Source of the DNA: an uncultured Eubacteriales bacterium
GTDB lineage: Bacteria; Bacillota; Clostridia; Christensenellales; Aristaeellaceae
DNA length: 5,895 nucleotides
Assembly (NCBI GenBank): GCA_900542395.1
Contig: UQNM01000103.1
Span: 1-5,895, forward strand
Direction: 5' to 3'
A model generated the notes under the pieces. The model was not told the origin of the DNA. It did no database searches and saw only the letters and a program-made list of their open reading frames with translations. Positions 1 through 5,895 of this stretch are shown piece by piece (the stretch's first letter is position 1; each line of letters opens with the position of its first letter). Position numbers and translations under genes: made by a program.

Positions 1-646
1 GCACGGTGCAGCGATCCGCCACGGCCTTGATCTCGTCGAGCTTGTGGGTGATGAAGAGGATGGATTTGCCTTCTTTGGTCAGCTCCTTCATGATCTTCAT
101 CAGCTCTTCGATTTCCTGCGGCGTGAGCACGGCGGTCGGCTCGTCGAAAATGAGCACCTCGTTGTCGCGGTACAGCATTTTGAGAATCTCGGTGCGCTGC
201 TGCATGCCCACGGTGATATCCTCAACCATCGCGTCGGGGTCCACCTTGAGGCCGTAGCGCTCGCTCAGCTCCATCACCTTCTGGCGCGCCTGCGCCTTTT
301 GCAAAAAGCCGAAGGGCGTGGCCGTCGGCTCCACGCCGAGGATGATGTTGTCCAGCACCGAAAAGACGTCCACGAGCTTAAAGTGCTGGTGCACCATGCC
401 GATGCCCAGTGCGTTCGCGTCGTTGGGGTCGCGAATCTGCACAACCTGCCCGTTCTTGCGAATTTCGCCCTTTTCCGGCTGATACATGCCGAAGAGCACG
501 CTCATCAGGGTCGATTTGCCCGCGCCGTTTTCGCCCAGCAGCGCGTGGATTTCGCCCTTCCTGAGCTGCAAAGTGATATCGTCGTTGGCGATAATCCCCG
601 GAAACTCCTTGGTAATATGCAGCATTTCAATGATATACTCGCTCAA
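1..646 (-). CDS. BmpA-type (nucleoside/simple sugar) ABC transporter ATP-binding protein, partial
   Basis: This is the N-terminal 215 codons of a cytoplasmic ATPase that powers import through an ABC permease; the rest lies beyond the left edge. Visible motifs are Walker A GENGAGKST (residues 38-46), the Q-loop in MVHQHF (Q87), a signature-like ITVGMQQR (144-151), Walker B VLIFDEPTAVLTP (164-176) and the H-loop in ITHKLDE (H201). The MVHQHFKLV and VGMQQR wording is typical of the double-ABC ATPases (YufO/NupO, RbsA-like, about 500 residues) that work with BmpA-type lipoproteins for nucleosides or related sugars. The exact substrate cannot be read here. The start is TTG at 646-644, eight bases after a GGAG ribosome binding site; the in-frame ATG at codon 8 has no such site. 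Permease genes probably follow to the left (inference). It has its own promoter, so it does not depend on the VOC gene upstream. Confidence 0.93.
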   Translation of the reverse strand, partial: MSEYIIEMLHITKEFPGIIANDDITLQLRKGEIHALLGENGAGKSTLMSVLFGMYQPEKGEIRKNGQVVQIRDPNDANALGIGMVHQHFKLVDVFSVLDNIILGVEPTATPFGFLQKAQARQKVMELSERYGLKVDPDAMVEDITVGMQQRTEILKMLYRDNEVLIFDEPTAVLTPQEIEELMKIMKELTKEGKSILFITHKLDEIKAVADRCTV

Positions 647-683
647 AGCAATCGCTCCTTTTTGCGAATTCTGTATACATTTT

Positions 684-712
684 ATTATAGCGTATTTTGT
701 GCGATTTTGCAA
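684..712 (-). promoter_or_regulatory. Sigma-A promoter of the ABC ATPase gene
   Basis: Read on the minus strand, TTGCAA (712-707) is followed by a 17-base spacer and a perfect TATAAT (689-684). The -35 box matches the consensus at four of six positions. The predicted transcript starts near 677, giving a leader of about 30 bases that contains only the ribosome binding site, so a riboswitch is unlikely. Confidence 0.75.
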
Positions 713-723
713 AAGCTTTTTGC
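709..723. promoter_or_regulatory. Possible operator dyad over the -35 box of the ABC gene
   Basis: GCAAAA (709-714), GCT and TTTTGC (718-723) form a near-perfect inverted repeat with a perfect 10-bp palindrome AAAAGCTTTT at its core (711-720). It overlaps the -35 hexamer of the ABC promoter, where a bound repressor would block RNA polymerase. The A/T-flanked GC centre recalls LacI/GalR-family operators, but it lacks the central CG of a standard cre site. AT-rich sequence produces such dyads by chance, so this is tentative. Confidence 0.3.
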
Positions 724-775
724 TTTTTTGCCGGAAGGCGTTTCGCGGGCGGTTTTGCACCGTTTTCCATACGTC

Positions 776-807
776 AAAAGAGCGGAGAGGCTGCCGTGCC
801 TCTCCGC
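776..807 (-). terminator. Intrinsic terminator of the VOC protein gene
   Basis: Seventeen bases after the VOC stop codon, the minus strand forms a perfect 10-bp G+C-rich stem (GCGGAGAGGC with GCCTCTCCGC) closed by a 6-base loop, then TCTTTT. The short U-tract makes it moderate in strength. It separates the VOC transcript from the ABC ATPase gene downstream on the same strand. Confidence 0.8.
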
Positions 808-823
808 CCGAATGGATAATGCC

Positions 824-2140
824 TTATTTCACCTGATAGAACTGATAGAGCGTGCCGTTCACGCCGCTGACCAGAACCGTGTCGATTTCGCCGACGGATT
901 CGAGGGTCACGGTCGTGCGCTCGCTGGCGGTCTTGTAGCCGAAGGCCTCGCAGCGCGCCAGCAGCTTGTCCAGATCCTTGGTCTCGAACGCCTGCGTGAA
1001 GATGCCGCCGTTGCCCGGAACGGAACCGCCCTGCTCGGTCATGGAAACGCCCGGCTCGGAGTAATCCAGAATCTCGATCAGCGTGCTCTGGCCGTTGGCG
1101 TAAGAGCCGTAGAAGTAGCCCATGCGAACGGTGATGTCGGTGCCCTCGATGCCCAGCACGCGATCGACAAGCCCCTTCTCCACCGGCGCGTCATAGACCA
1201 GATCCATGCCCATCACGTTGGTATACCAATCCACAGCGGAGGCCATGTCGTCCACGACCAGCACCGCGTCCACCATGTTGTAGAACTTGGTATCAAACTC
1301 CTGCGTGGTCTTGAGGATCATCGTCGTCGGCACGCCGTCCGGGCCATAGGCGACGCACTCGGCGACGGCGTTGCCGCTCCAGGAGGTCGTGTAGCTGAAC
1401 GGCTCGCACTCGAAGCTGTAGCCCGCGCCGGTCAGCTCCTCATACATCGCGTCGATATCGTTGCAGCGCCAGGCCACATCGAAGTAGCCGTAATCCCACG
1501 CATGGAAGCCTTCGCGGGTGGTCTTGCCGGTCTTCTCGCTGAACTCGATGAGCATGAGCTTGGTGGAGTTCACGTTGTTCATCACCATCGCGTACTTCGC
1601 CTCGCCCTCCTGACCGTAGAGCGCCTTGACGGAGGCCGCGTCCATCGTGCCTTCCGCGACGACGTTCAGCTCCATGTGGGTGACGAAGAAATCCTTGCTC
1701 TTTTCCAGATCGCTCGTGCCGATGACGATCAGATCAATGCCGGAGAGCTTCTCGGCGTTGTAGGCAAAGCAGTCGTCCAGCGCGATCACCGCGTCGCCGT
1801 CCTCCAGCGTGTACGCCACGACCGGCTGGCCGTCCAGCGTCGCGGTCGTCTCCGCCTTGACCTCGGCGAGCGTGTCGCCGGCCGTCGCGGGCGCGCCCTC
1901 GGCGGTGATCTCCGCGTCGTTGACCGTGATCTTCAGCGCATCGCCGTTCTCCACGTCAAAGCCATATTCGCCCAGCGCGCTGACCGGAACCACCGTCTTG
2001 CCCGCGCAGGTGTAGGTCGCCACCGGCTTGCCGCGCAGCCACGCGGTCTCGCCCGTCGCAACGGGCGCTTCCGCCGTCGCCATGGCGGCCGTGCAGAGCA
2101 GCGCCGCCGCGGAGGTCAAAGTCCAAAGCATCTTCTTCAT
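824..2140 (-). CDS. Secreted protein with two VOC (glyoxalase/dioxygenase-fold) domains
   Basis: A 438-residue exported protein of unknown activity. A signal peptide is clear: MKK, a hydrophobic core, and an ATA cleavage site after residue 23. Cys16 sits in ALLC, a poor lipobox, so it is probably not a lipoprotein. Residues about 30-125 hold two short beta-rich stretches (LRGKPVATY...VPVSALGEYGFDV and LDGQPVVAYTLEDGDAV) that resemble copper-amine-oxidase-N-type stalk repeats. Two VOC modules follow, about 134-277 and 287-438, each opening with a beta strand and a helix of the SDLEKSKDFF or DMASAVDWY type. Glu199 and Glu356 fit the usual metal-ligand glutamates, but the expected histidines appear replaced by Leu/Ala and Asp/Thr, so metal catalysis is doubtful (by-eye alignment). 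The ATG at 2140 follows an AAGGAAGGA site; the frame stays open to 2281, but that ATG lies upstream of the promoter. A divergent LysR gene suggests regulation. Confidence 0.88.
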   Translation of the reverse strand: MKKMLWTLTSAAALLCTAAMATAEAPVATGETAWLRGKPVATYTCAGKTVVPVSALGEYGFDVENGDALKITVNDAEITAEGAPATAGDTLAEVKAETTATLDGQPVVAYTLEDGDAVIALDDCFAYNAEKLSGIDLIVIGTSDLEKSKDFFVTHMELNVVAEGTMDAASVKALYGQEGEAKYAMVMNNVNSTKLMLIEFSEKTGKTTREGFHAWDYGYFDVAWRCNDIDAMYEELTGAGYSFECEPFSYTTSWSGNAVAECVAYGPDGVPTTMILKTTQEFDTKFYNMVDAVLVVDDMASAVDWYTNVMGMDLVYDAPVEKGLVDRVLGIEGTDITVRMGYFYGSYANGQSTLIEILDYSEPGVSMTEQGGSVPGNGGIFTQAFETKDLDKLLARCEAFGYKTASERTTVTLESVGEIDTVLVSGVNGTLYQFYQVK

Positions 2141-2231
2141 AAACAGGTCCTTCCTTTCATTTCTCGGGTCGTTCCTCATGTCGTTTCCCCAGGGGCGTTT
2201 TCCATCGTCTCCCCGCCCCGTTTCGCCTCTC

Positions 2232-2260
2232 ATTATGGACGCTCGATACTTTTTTGTCAA
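2232..2260 (-). promoter_or_regulatory. Sigma-A promoter of the VOC protein gene
   Basis: On the minus strand a perfect TTGACA (2260-2255), a 17-base spacer and CATAAT (2237-2232, five of six) make a strong promoter. Transcription should begin near 2225, leaving a leader of about 85 bases before the ATG. The leader contains a small CCCCTGGGG hairpin but no recognisable riboswitch. Confidence 0.85.
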
Positions 2261-2270
2261 ATTTTGTTTT

Positions 2271-2326
2271 TTATTCGTCACGATAAGAAAGTTCTATTCG
2301 ATAATTTCCGATTATTTGTGATGAAT
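2271..2326. promoter_or_regulatory. Candidate LysR operator region between the divergent genes
   Basis: This AT-rich stretch lies between the two divergent promoters. It contains TTAT-N8-ATAA (2271-2286), whose arms extend to TTAT(T)CGT and ACGATAA with one bulged base. ATT-N10-AAT (2311-2326) fits the T-N11-A pattern of LysR sites (T2312, A2324). CGAT(A/T)A recurs at 2281, 2299 and 2309. The position, just upstream of the VOC -35 box, suits a LysR activator. None of the dyads is strong, so exact sites are uncertain. Confidence 0.35.
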
Positions 2327-2348
2327 CCGTCGCTTTACCGTCATTTTA

Positions 2349-2357
2349 TGCTATAAT
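2349..2357 (+). promoter_or_regulatory. Extended -10 promoter of the LysR gene
   Basis: TGC immediately before TATAAT (2352-2357) gives an extended -10 element. No good -35 box stands 16-18 bases upstream (GTCGCT at 2329-2334), which extended -10 promoters tolerate. The start near 2364 would give a leader of about 57 bases. LysR regulators often repress their own promoter, and the candidate operators lie just upstream. Confidence 0.65.
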
Positions 2358-2420
2358 GGAAAATAATGCCGTATTTCGGCCATTCGCCAGTCTGTGAATT
2401 TCGGGAAGGATGCATGCCCT

Positions 2421-3308
2421 TTGAACGAGAAGCAAATCGAGTGTTTTCTGACGGTTTCCAAATATCAGAGCTTTTCCCGCGCCGCGCAGGCGCTGTTTAT
2501 GACGCAGCCCACCGTCACCCACCAAATCGCCGCACTTGAAGAAGAGCTGGGCTTTTCCCTGTTCGTCCGCAGCTACCGCGCCATTTCGCTCACCCCCGCC
2601 GGTCAGCGCTTTGAGGAGCGCATGCGCCCTGCCGTCGAGCAGCTTCAAAGCATCGTATCGGAGTGTAAGCAAATCGCCCGGAACGAAAACGGCTGCCTCA
2701 CGCTCGGCCACTACTTTCCTGAAGGCGACTGGATGTTTTACCACGCCATCTATGCGTTCTCCTCGCTCTATCCGGCATTCCACATCGACACCCATCTGCC
2801 GCCTTCCACGGAGCTGGTGGATCGCCTGCTCACTCGCCAACTGGATGCCATCGTCGCGCCGCATCAGCTGATTACCGTTCAGGATGAATTGAAGCAGACG
2901 GCGCTGTTCTCCAATCCGGAATACTGCGTGATGTCGCGCAATCACCCGTTGGCCGAGCGCGAAAGACTGACGCTGAACGACCTGCAAGACACGCTCTGCC
3001 TGCTGGGCAACGACGATCCCTTCAAAATCAAAACCTGGCACGAGACGCAGATCCGCGCCCAGCGCTCGCAATTCAGCAGCCGCAACGGCCGAACCATGCG
3101 CGAAATCGTCACCAATCTGCGCTCCCAGCCCTGCGTGATGCTCTCGCTCTATCCGGTGCTCTTCATCGCGGACGATCTGGTGCGCGTTCCGTTTGCGGAC
3201 GGGCCGCAGGTGCAGACCGACCTCGTTTGGCGCGCGGACAACGCCAAGGCCGCGCTCGCGCATCTGGTGGACTATCTGCCCCGGTATTACGCCGAAGGCA
3301 TCGGTTGA
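2421..3308 (+). CDS. LysR-family transcriptional regulator
   Basis: A 295-residue DNA-binding regulator of normal family length. The N-terminal winged helix-turn-helix is plain: MNEKQIECFLTVSKYQSFSR, then AAQALFMTQPTVTHQIAALE, covering residues 1-40, and ELGFSLFVR...SLTPAG for the wing. A linker helix (about 60-85) leads to a periplasmic-binding-protein-like effector domain (about 88-295) whose ligand cannot be predicted. I chose TTG at 2421 because the protein then begins at the canonical LysR N-terminus and GGGAAGGA (2403-2410) lies ten bases upstream. A GTG at 2394 in the same frame has no ribosome binding site. It is divergent from the secreted VOC gene, the usual layout for a LysR protein and its target, so control of that gene is the best guess (inference). 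Confidence 0.94.
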   Translation: MNEKQIECFLTVSKYQSFSRAAQALFMTQPTVTHQIAALEEELGFSLFVRSYRAISLTPAGQRFEERMRPAVEQLQSIVSECKQIARNENGCLTLGHYFPEGDWMFYHAIYAFSSLYPAFHIDTHLPPSTELVDRLLTRQLDAIVAPHQLITVQDELKQTALFSNPEYCVMSRNHPLAERERLTLNDLQDTLCLLGNDDPFKIKTWHETQIRAQRSQFSSRNGRTMREIVTNLRSQPCVMLSLYPVLFIADDLVRVPFADGPQVQTDLVWRADNAKAALAHLVDYLPRYYAEGIG

Positions 3309-3321
3309 ATTTCAAAGTCGG

Positions 3322-3348
3322 CGGCGCGCTGCATGGCGCGCCGTTTTG
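3322..3348 (+). terminator. Intrinsic terminator of the LysR gene
   Basis: Fourteen bases after the LysR stop, CGGCGCGC (3322-3329) pairs perfectly with GCGCGCCG (3336-3343) around a TGCATG loop, followed by TTTTGCT. The stem is very G+C-rich and the U-tract short. It stops readthrough toward the convergent tRNA gene. Confidence 0.75.
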
Positions 3349-3420
3349 CTATCCAGCGCCCCGAACGCGCGGCGTAAATCCGCAAAAAAACGAATCAGAA
3401 GATGAATTCAAAAAGGGGAG

Positions 3421-3452
3421 AAAAAGAAAAACGCCCGATTCAAAATCGGACG
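3421..3452 (-). terminator. Intrinsic terminator of the tRNA-Asn gene
   Basis: Downstream of the tRNA on the minus strand, CGTCCGATT and AATCGGGCG form a 9-bp stem (one G-U pair) with a TTG loop, followed by TTTTTCTTTTT. The hairpin begins nine bases after the tRNA CCA end, so the gene is a single-tRNA transcription unit. Confidence 0.88.
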
Positions 3453-3460
3453 CATGCTTC

Positions 3461-3535
<75 letters not shown>

Positions 3536-3559
3536 ATATCTCTTTCTGAGAACGGGATG

Positions 3560-3609
3560 ATTATACCGCTGTCCGCCGAATCTGTCAACCCCTTTTTTAC
3601 ACTTTTTTT
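3560..3609 (-). promoter_or_regulatory. Consensus promoter with UP-like element for tRNA-Asn
   Basis: On the minus strand a perfect TTGACA (3588-3583), a 17-base spacer and a perfect TATAAT (3565-3560) drive the tRNA. Upstream lie an A6 tract (3598-3593) and an A7 tract (3609-3603). Their centres are about 10.5 bp apart, at roughly -44 and -54, matching the two subsites of an UP element bound by the RNA polymerase alpha subunit. The likely start is G3553, giving an 18-base leader removed by RNase P. Confidence 0.9.
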
Positions 3610-3671
3610 GCGCGAACGTCGTCTTTTCTGCGCGAATCGCCCGTTTCGGCATGGCCGTTTCCGCCCGCGCG

Positions 3672-3680
3672 TGCTATAAT
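3672..3680 (+). promoter_or_regulatory. Extended -10 promoter of the C11 peptidase gene
   Basis: TGC precedes a perfect TATAAT (3675-3680), and no convincing -35 box lies 17 bases upstream (TGGCCG, 3652-3657). The arrangement equals that of the LysR promoter, down to the TGCTATAAT string. Transcription should start near 3687, leaving a short leader of about 30 bases before the ATG. Confidence 0.7.
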
Positions 3681-3715
3681 AAAAAGAAAACGCGGCTACG
3701 AAAGAGAGGATGGAC

Positions 3716-5776
3716 ATGAAGAAAATTTACGGGGTCTTTTTCCTGCTGCTCGCGCTGCTGGCGCCCGTCGCGCTGGGGCAGGCCACCAGCACCACCATCA
3801 TGGTGTACATGTGCGGCACGGATTTGCAAAGCGCCTGCGTGATGGATATGTACGAAATGGCGAGCGTCGATGTGCCGGATGACGTAACCATCGCGGTGCA
3901 GGCGGGCGGCGCTTACCAGTGGGACGACAGCGACCTGACGGGCGAGGCCGTCAACCGCTTCACCATCAGCTACGATACGTTCAACGATTTGCAGACCCTC
4001 GCATGGCAGAACATGGGCGACGGCCAGACGCTCTACGATTTTATCGATCGGGCGGCGGGCGCGTACCCGGCCGACCGCTACATTCTCGTGCTGTGGGATC
4101 ACGGCGGCGGCTACAACGGCGTCTGCTTCGATGAGACGGCCGATTACGACAGCCTGACCATCCACGAGGTCAACGACGCGCTCTATGCCTATCAGCAGCG
4201 CCATCCGAGCTTCCGTCTGGATATCATCGGCTTTGACGCCTGCCTGATGGCGACCTATGAGATGGCGGCGCACATGGCGAGCTATGCGGATTACATGGTC
4301 GCCAGCGAGGAGCTTGAACCCGGCATCGGCTGGAATTACCAAGGCTGGATCGGCGATTTGGCCGCCAATCCGGAGATGAGCAGCGCCGATATCGCCGTTT
4401 CGATTGCGGATCAGTTCATGGCTGCCTGCCTGAGCGACAACCCGAACGACTATCTGAGCCAGAGCGTCATCAACCTGAGCGCCATCCCGACGCTCAAGGC
4501 GCAGCTCGAAACCTTTTCCGCCTATCTGACCGACGCGCTGGAAAACGGGCAGATGCCCACCATCAGCCGTTCGCGCCAGCGCATGTATTCCTTCGGAAAA
4601 TTCTCCGACGCATCCTCCGATCAGGTGGATTTCATGTCCTTCCTCGATGCGACGCGCCAGTTCGCGCCGAACATGGCCAGCCAGCTCGAAGCGACCTATC
4701 GCCAGTGCATCCTCTACTCCACCGGCACGGACATGTTCGATTATCTGACCGGCATGAGCCTGTTCCTGCCGGGCGACAACGTCAGCGATTTCATTCAGGA
4801 TTTCAGCGCGCTCTATGACTGCGGCGAAACCTACCCGAATTACAGCCAATTCGTTTACGGCTACGCCACGCTGCTGGCGGGCGGCAATTATCACTTCACG
4901 CTGCAAAAGCCGGAACAGACGACCGGCGCGCAGACCGGCGGCCTGTTTTCCGGCATGCTGACGACGGCCTATGTCCCCGGCGGCAGCTATGTTGCGCCCG
5001 ACGACGCGCAGCATGCGGCCGTTCCTGCCGCGACGCAAACGCCTGCGCAGACAAACGGCTGGGGCGGCTTCGGGAACGTCATTTCCGGCGCGATCACACC
5101 GGACGAAAACGAAATCGAGCAGGAGGAAGCCGCCTTTCTGTTTGATCTTGAATCGGATTATGCCTGCTACATGACCCTCTCGCAGGATGAGCTGGCCAAC
5201 CTCTCGCTCGTCGAGGGTCTGCTCTTCCTCGATGCGAGCGACGGCGAGGACACCATCCTCATCGAGCTGGGCGCCATGCAGAACGCCGGCATCGACTGGA
5301 CGACCGGCGATATCGTCAGCGGGTTCGACGGCACCTGGCCGATGCTCGAAGATCAGATTGTCGTGATGTACGACCAGATTCGCACGCAGAACATGCGCCG
5401 AAGCCTCATCCCCGTGACGCTCAACGGCACGAGCGGCTACCTCGTCATGGTCTTCACAACGGCCAATCCCGACGGCGTGATCGCCGGTTTCACCGAGGGC
5501 TACGACGCAAACGGCCTGCCTGTGCGCGGCCTCACCCCGCTGCAAAAGGGCGACGAGCTGATCCCGATTTACCCCATGCTCTACGATGACGGTTCGGATT
5601 CAGACGAATTCGCCGAGGACACGTTCGAGGGCGACCCGATCATCGTCGGCGACGCGCTGCCCGTGTTTGAATACGTTTCGCTCGAAGGGACGGACTCCAC
5701 GTTCTATTACTGCTTCCAGCTGACCGATATCTTCGGCGAAACCGAGCTGTCCGACTTCATCGAATTCGAGATGTGA
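3716..5776 (+). CDS. Secreted clostripain-family (C11) cysteine peptidase
   Basis: A 686-residue exported protease. A signal peptide (MKK, hydrophobic core, cleavage about ALG/Q at 21-22) is followed by a caspase-like C11 domain, about 26-395. The dyad is visible: His129 in VLWDHGGGYNG and Cys176 in IIGFDACLMATYEMA. Asp174, two residues before the Cys, matches the S1-pocket aspartate I recall from the PmC11 structure, which predicts cleavage after Arg or Lys. A Pro/Thr/Ala/Gly-rich linker (about 397-468) leads to a C-terminal domain containing GFDGTWPMLEDQ, wording I associate with clostripain-related proteins, and an acidic patch (624-640). There is no C-terminal membrane helix, LPXTG motif or repeat anchor, so it is probably released. 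ATG 3716 is chosen because GAGAGG lies six bases upstream; the in-frame ATG at 3710 abuts that site. It stands alone on its strand. Confidence 0.93.
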   Translation: MKKIYGVFFLLLALLAPVALGQATSTTIMVYMCGTDLQSACVMDMYEMASVDVPDDVTIAVQAGGAYQWDDSDLTGEAVNRFTISYDTFNDLQTLAWQNMGDGQTLYDFIDRAAGAYPADRYILVLWDHGGGYNGVCFDETADYDSLTIHEVNDALYAYQQRHPSFRLDIIGFDACLMATYEMAAHMASYADYMVASEELEPGIGWNYQGWIGDLAANPEMSSADIAVSIADQFMAACLSDNPNDYLSQSVINLSAIPTLKAQLETFSAYLTDALENGQMPTISRSRQRMYSFGKFSDASSDQVDFMSFLDATRQFAPNMASQLEATYRQCILYSTGTDMFDYLTGMSLFLPGDNVSDFIQDFSALYDCGETYPNYSQFVYGYATLLAGGNYHFTLQKPEQTTGAQTGGLFSGMLTTAYVPGGSYVAPDDAQHAAVPAATQTPAQTNGWGGFGNVISGAITPDENEIEQEEAAFLFDLESDYACYMTLSQDELANLSLVEGLLFLDASDGEDTILIELGAMQNAGIDWTTGDIVSGFDGTWPMLEDQIVVMYDQIRTQNMRRSLIPVTLNGTSGYLVMVFTTANPDGVIAGFTEGYDANGLPVRGLTPLQKGDELIPIYPMLYDDGSDSDEFAEDTFEGDPIIVGDALPVFEYVSLEGTDSTFYYCFQLTDIFGETELSDFIEFEM

Positions 5777-5845
5777 TTCGTCCGCATATGCGCCCCCGCA
5801 ATGGACGCTTTGCGCCCGTCAAAAAATCTCCGTCGGCCTATGATA
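5777..5845. other. Intergenic stretch after the peptidase gene, no clear terminator
   Basis: No hairpin followed by a T-tract is present on the plus strand. There is a 10-bp palindrome CGCATATGCG (5783-5792), a weak GACG/CGTC pairing (5804-5819 region) followed by A's rather than T's, and GCGCCC twice. I see no gene here. Confidence 0.5.
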
Positions 5846-5895
5846 TGTACCCAGTTTTCTGGACACCGGTTCAAAATTGAATAATTAAGATTCCA
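5846..5895. mobile_element. Possible edge of an insertion sequence
   Basis: Base composition turns AT-rich, unlike the peptidase gene. The stretch opens with TGTACCCAGTTTTCTGGACA (5846-5865), an imperfect inverted repeat (TGT..CCAG-TTTT-CTGGACA) beginning TG, as IS3-like ends do. A second dyad, TTCAA-AA-TTGAA, sits at 5870-5881. No transposase codons are visible before the window ends and the partner end is outside, so this rests on terminal appearance alone. A transcription terminator or regulatory hairpin is an alternative. Confidence 0.33.

Noticed and set aside
709..723. Catabolite-response (cre) site over the ABC promoter
   Set aside because: The dyad lacks the central CG and the terminal CA of the cre consensus; kept only as an unspecified operator candidate.
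2141..2225. Riboswitch in the VOC gene leader
   Set aside because: The leader is about 85 bases with only a small CCCCTGGGG hairpin, and no known aptamer core or terminator/antiterminator pair is visible.
44..2356. Very long plus-strand open frame (770 codons) opposite the ABC and VOC genes
   Set aside because: It is antisense to two genes with clear domains, crosses their terminator and promoters, has no ribosome binding site, and its His/Arg/Ala/Leu-rich composition is typical of an antisense shadow in G+C-rich DNA.
2346..3263. Minus-strand open frame opposite the LysR gene
   Set aside because: Antisense shadow of a confidently identified regulator; no ribosome binding site or domain.
3674..5545. 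Long minus-strand open frame (623 codons) opposite the peptidase gene
   Set aside because: Antisense to a gene with a recognisable signal peptide and catalytic dyad; no family resemblance and shadow-like composition.

Overview
This window reads as a chromosomal segment of a Gram-positive, G+C-rich member of the Clostridia, possibly a gut lineage. That is inference from four things: sigma-A type promoters with TATAAT boxes, strong AGGAGG-like ribosome binding sites with some TTG starts, a BmpA-type nucleoside/sugar ABC transporter ATPase, and a secreted clostripain-family (C11) peptidase. No marker in the window fixes the genus.

Left part, minus strand. The window opens inside an ABC transporter ATPase gene (1-646, C-terminus off the left edge) that has its own promoter and a possible operator over the -35 box. 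Upstream of it, also on the minus strand, is a secreted protein with two VOC/glyoxalase-like domains (824-2140). It has a good promoter at 2232-2260 and a hairpin terminator at 776-807 separating it from the ATPase gene.

Middle, divergent pair. A LysR-family regulator (2421-3308, plus strand) is transcribed away from the VOC gene. The shared region of about 280 bp holds both promoters and AT-rich imperfect dyads. This is the classic arrangement for a LysR protein controlling its neighbour, so the VOC gene is its most likely target (inference). The regulator ends in its own hairpin terminator.

A tRNA-Asn(GTT) gene lies on the minus strand (3461-3535, CCA encoded). Its promoter has perfect -35 and -10 hexamers, 17-bp spacing and two helically phased A-tracts upstream that look like an UP element. 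It has a strong intrinsic terminator.

Right part, plus strand. A secreted C11 cysteine peptidase (3716-5776) is read divergently from the tRNA gene. It has a signal peptide, a visible His/Cys dyad and a long non-anchored C-terminal region. The last ~50 bases are AT-rich with small inverted repeats and may be the edge of an insertion sequence; this is tentative.

The genes do not form one pathway. They are at least five separate transcription units: transporter ATPase, VOC protein, LysR regulator, tRNA-Asn and peptidase. I found no CRISPR array, toxin-antitoxin pair, phage gene or defence gene. The most distinctive item is the exported double-VOC protein with apparently lost metal ligands, next to a divergent LysR gene.
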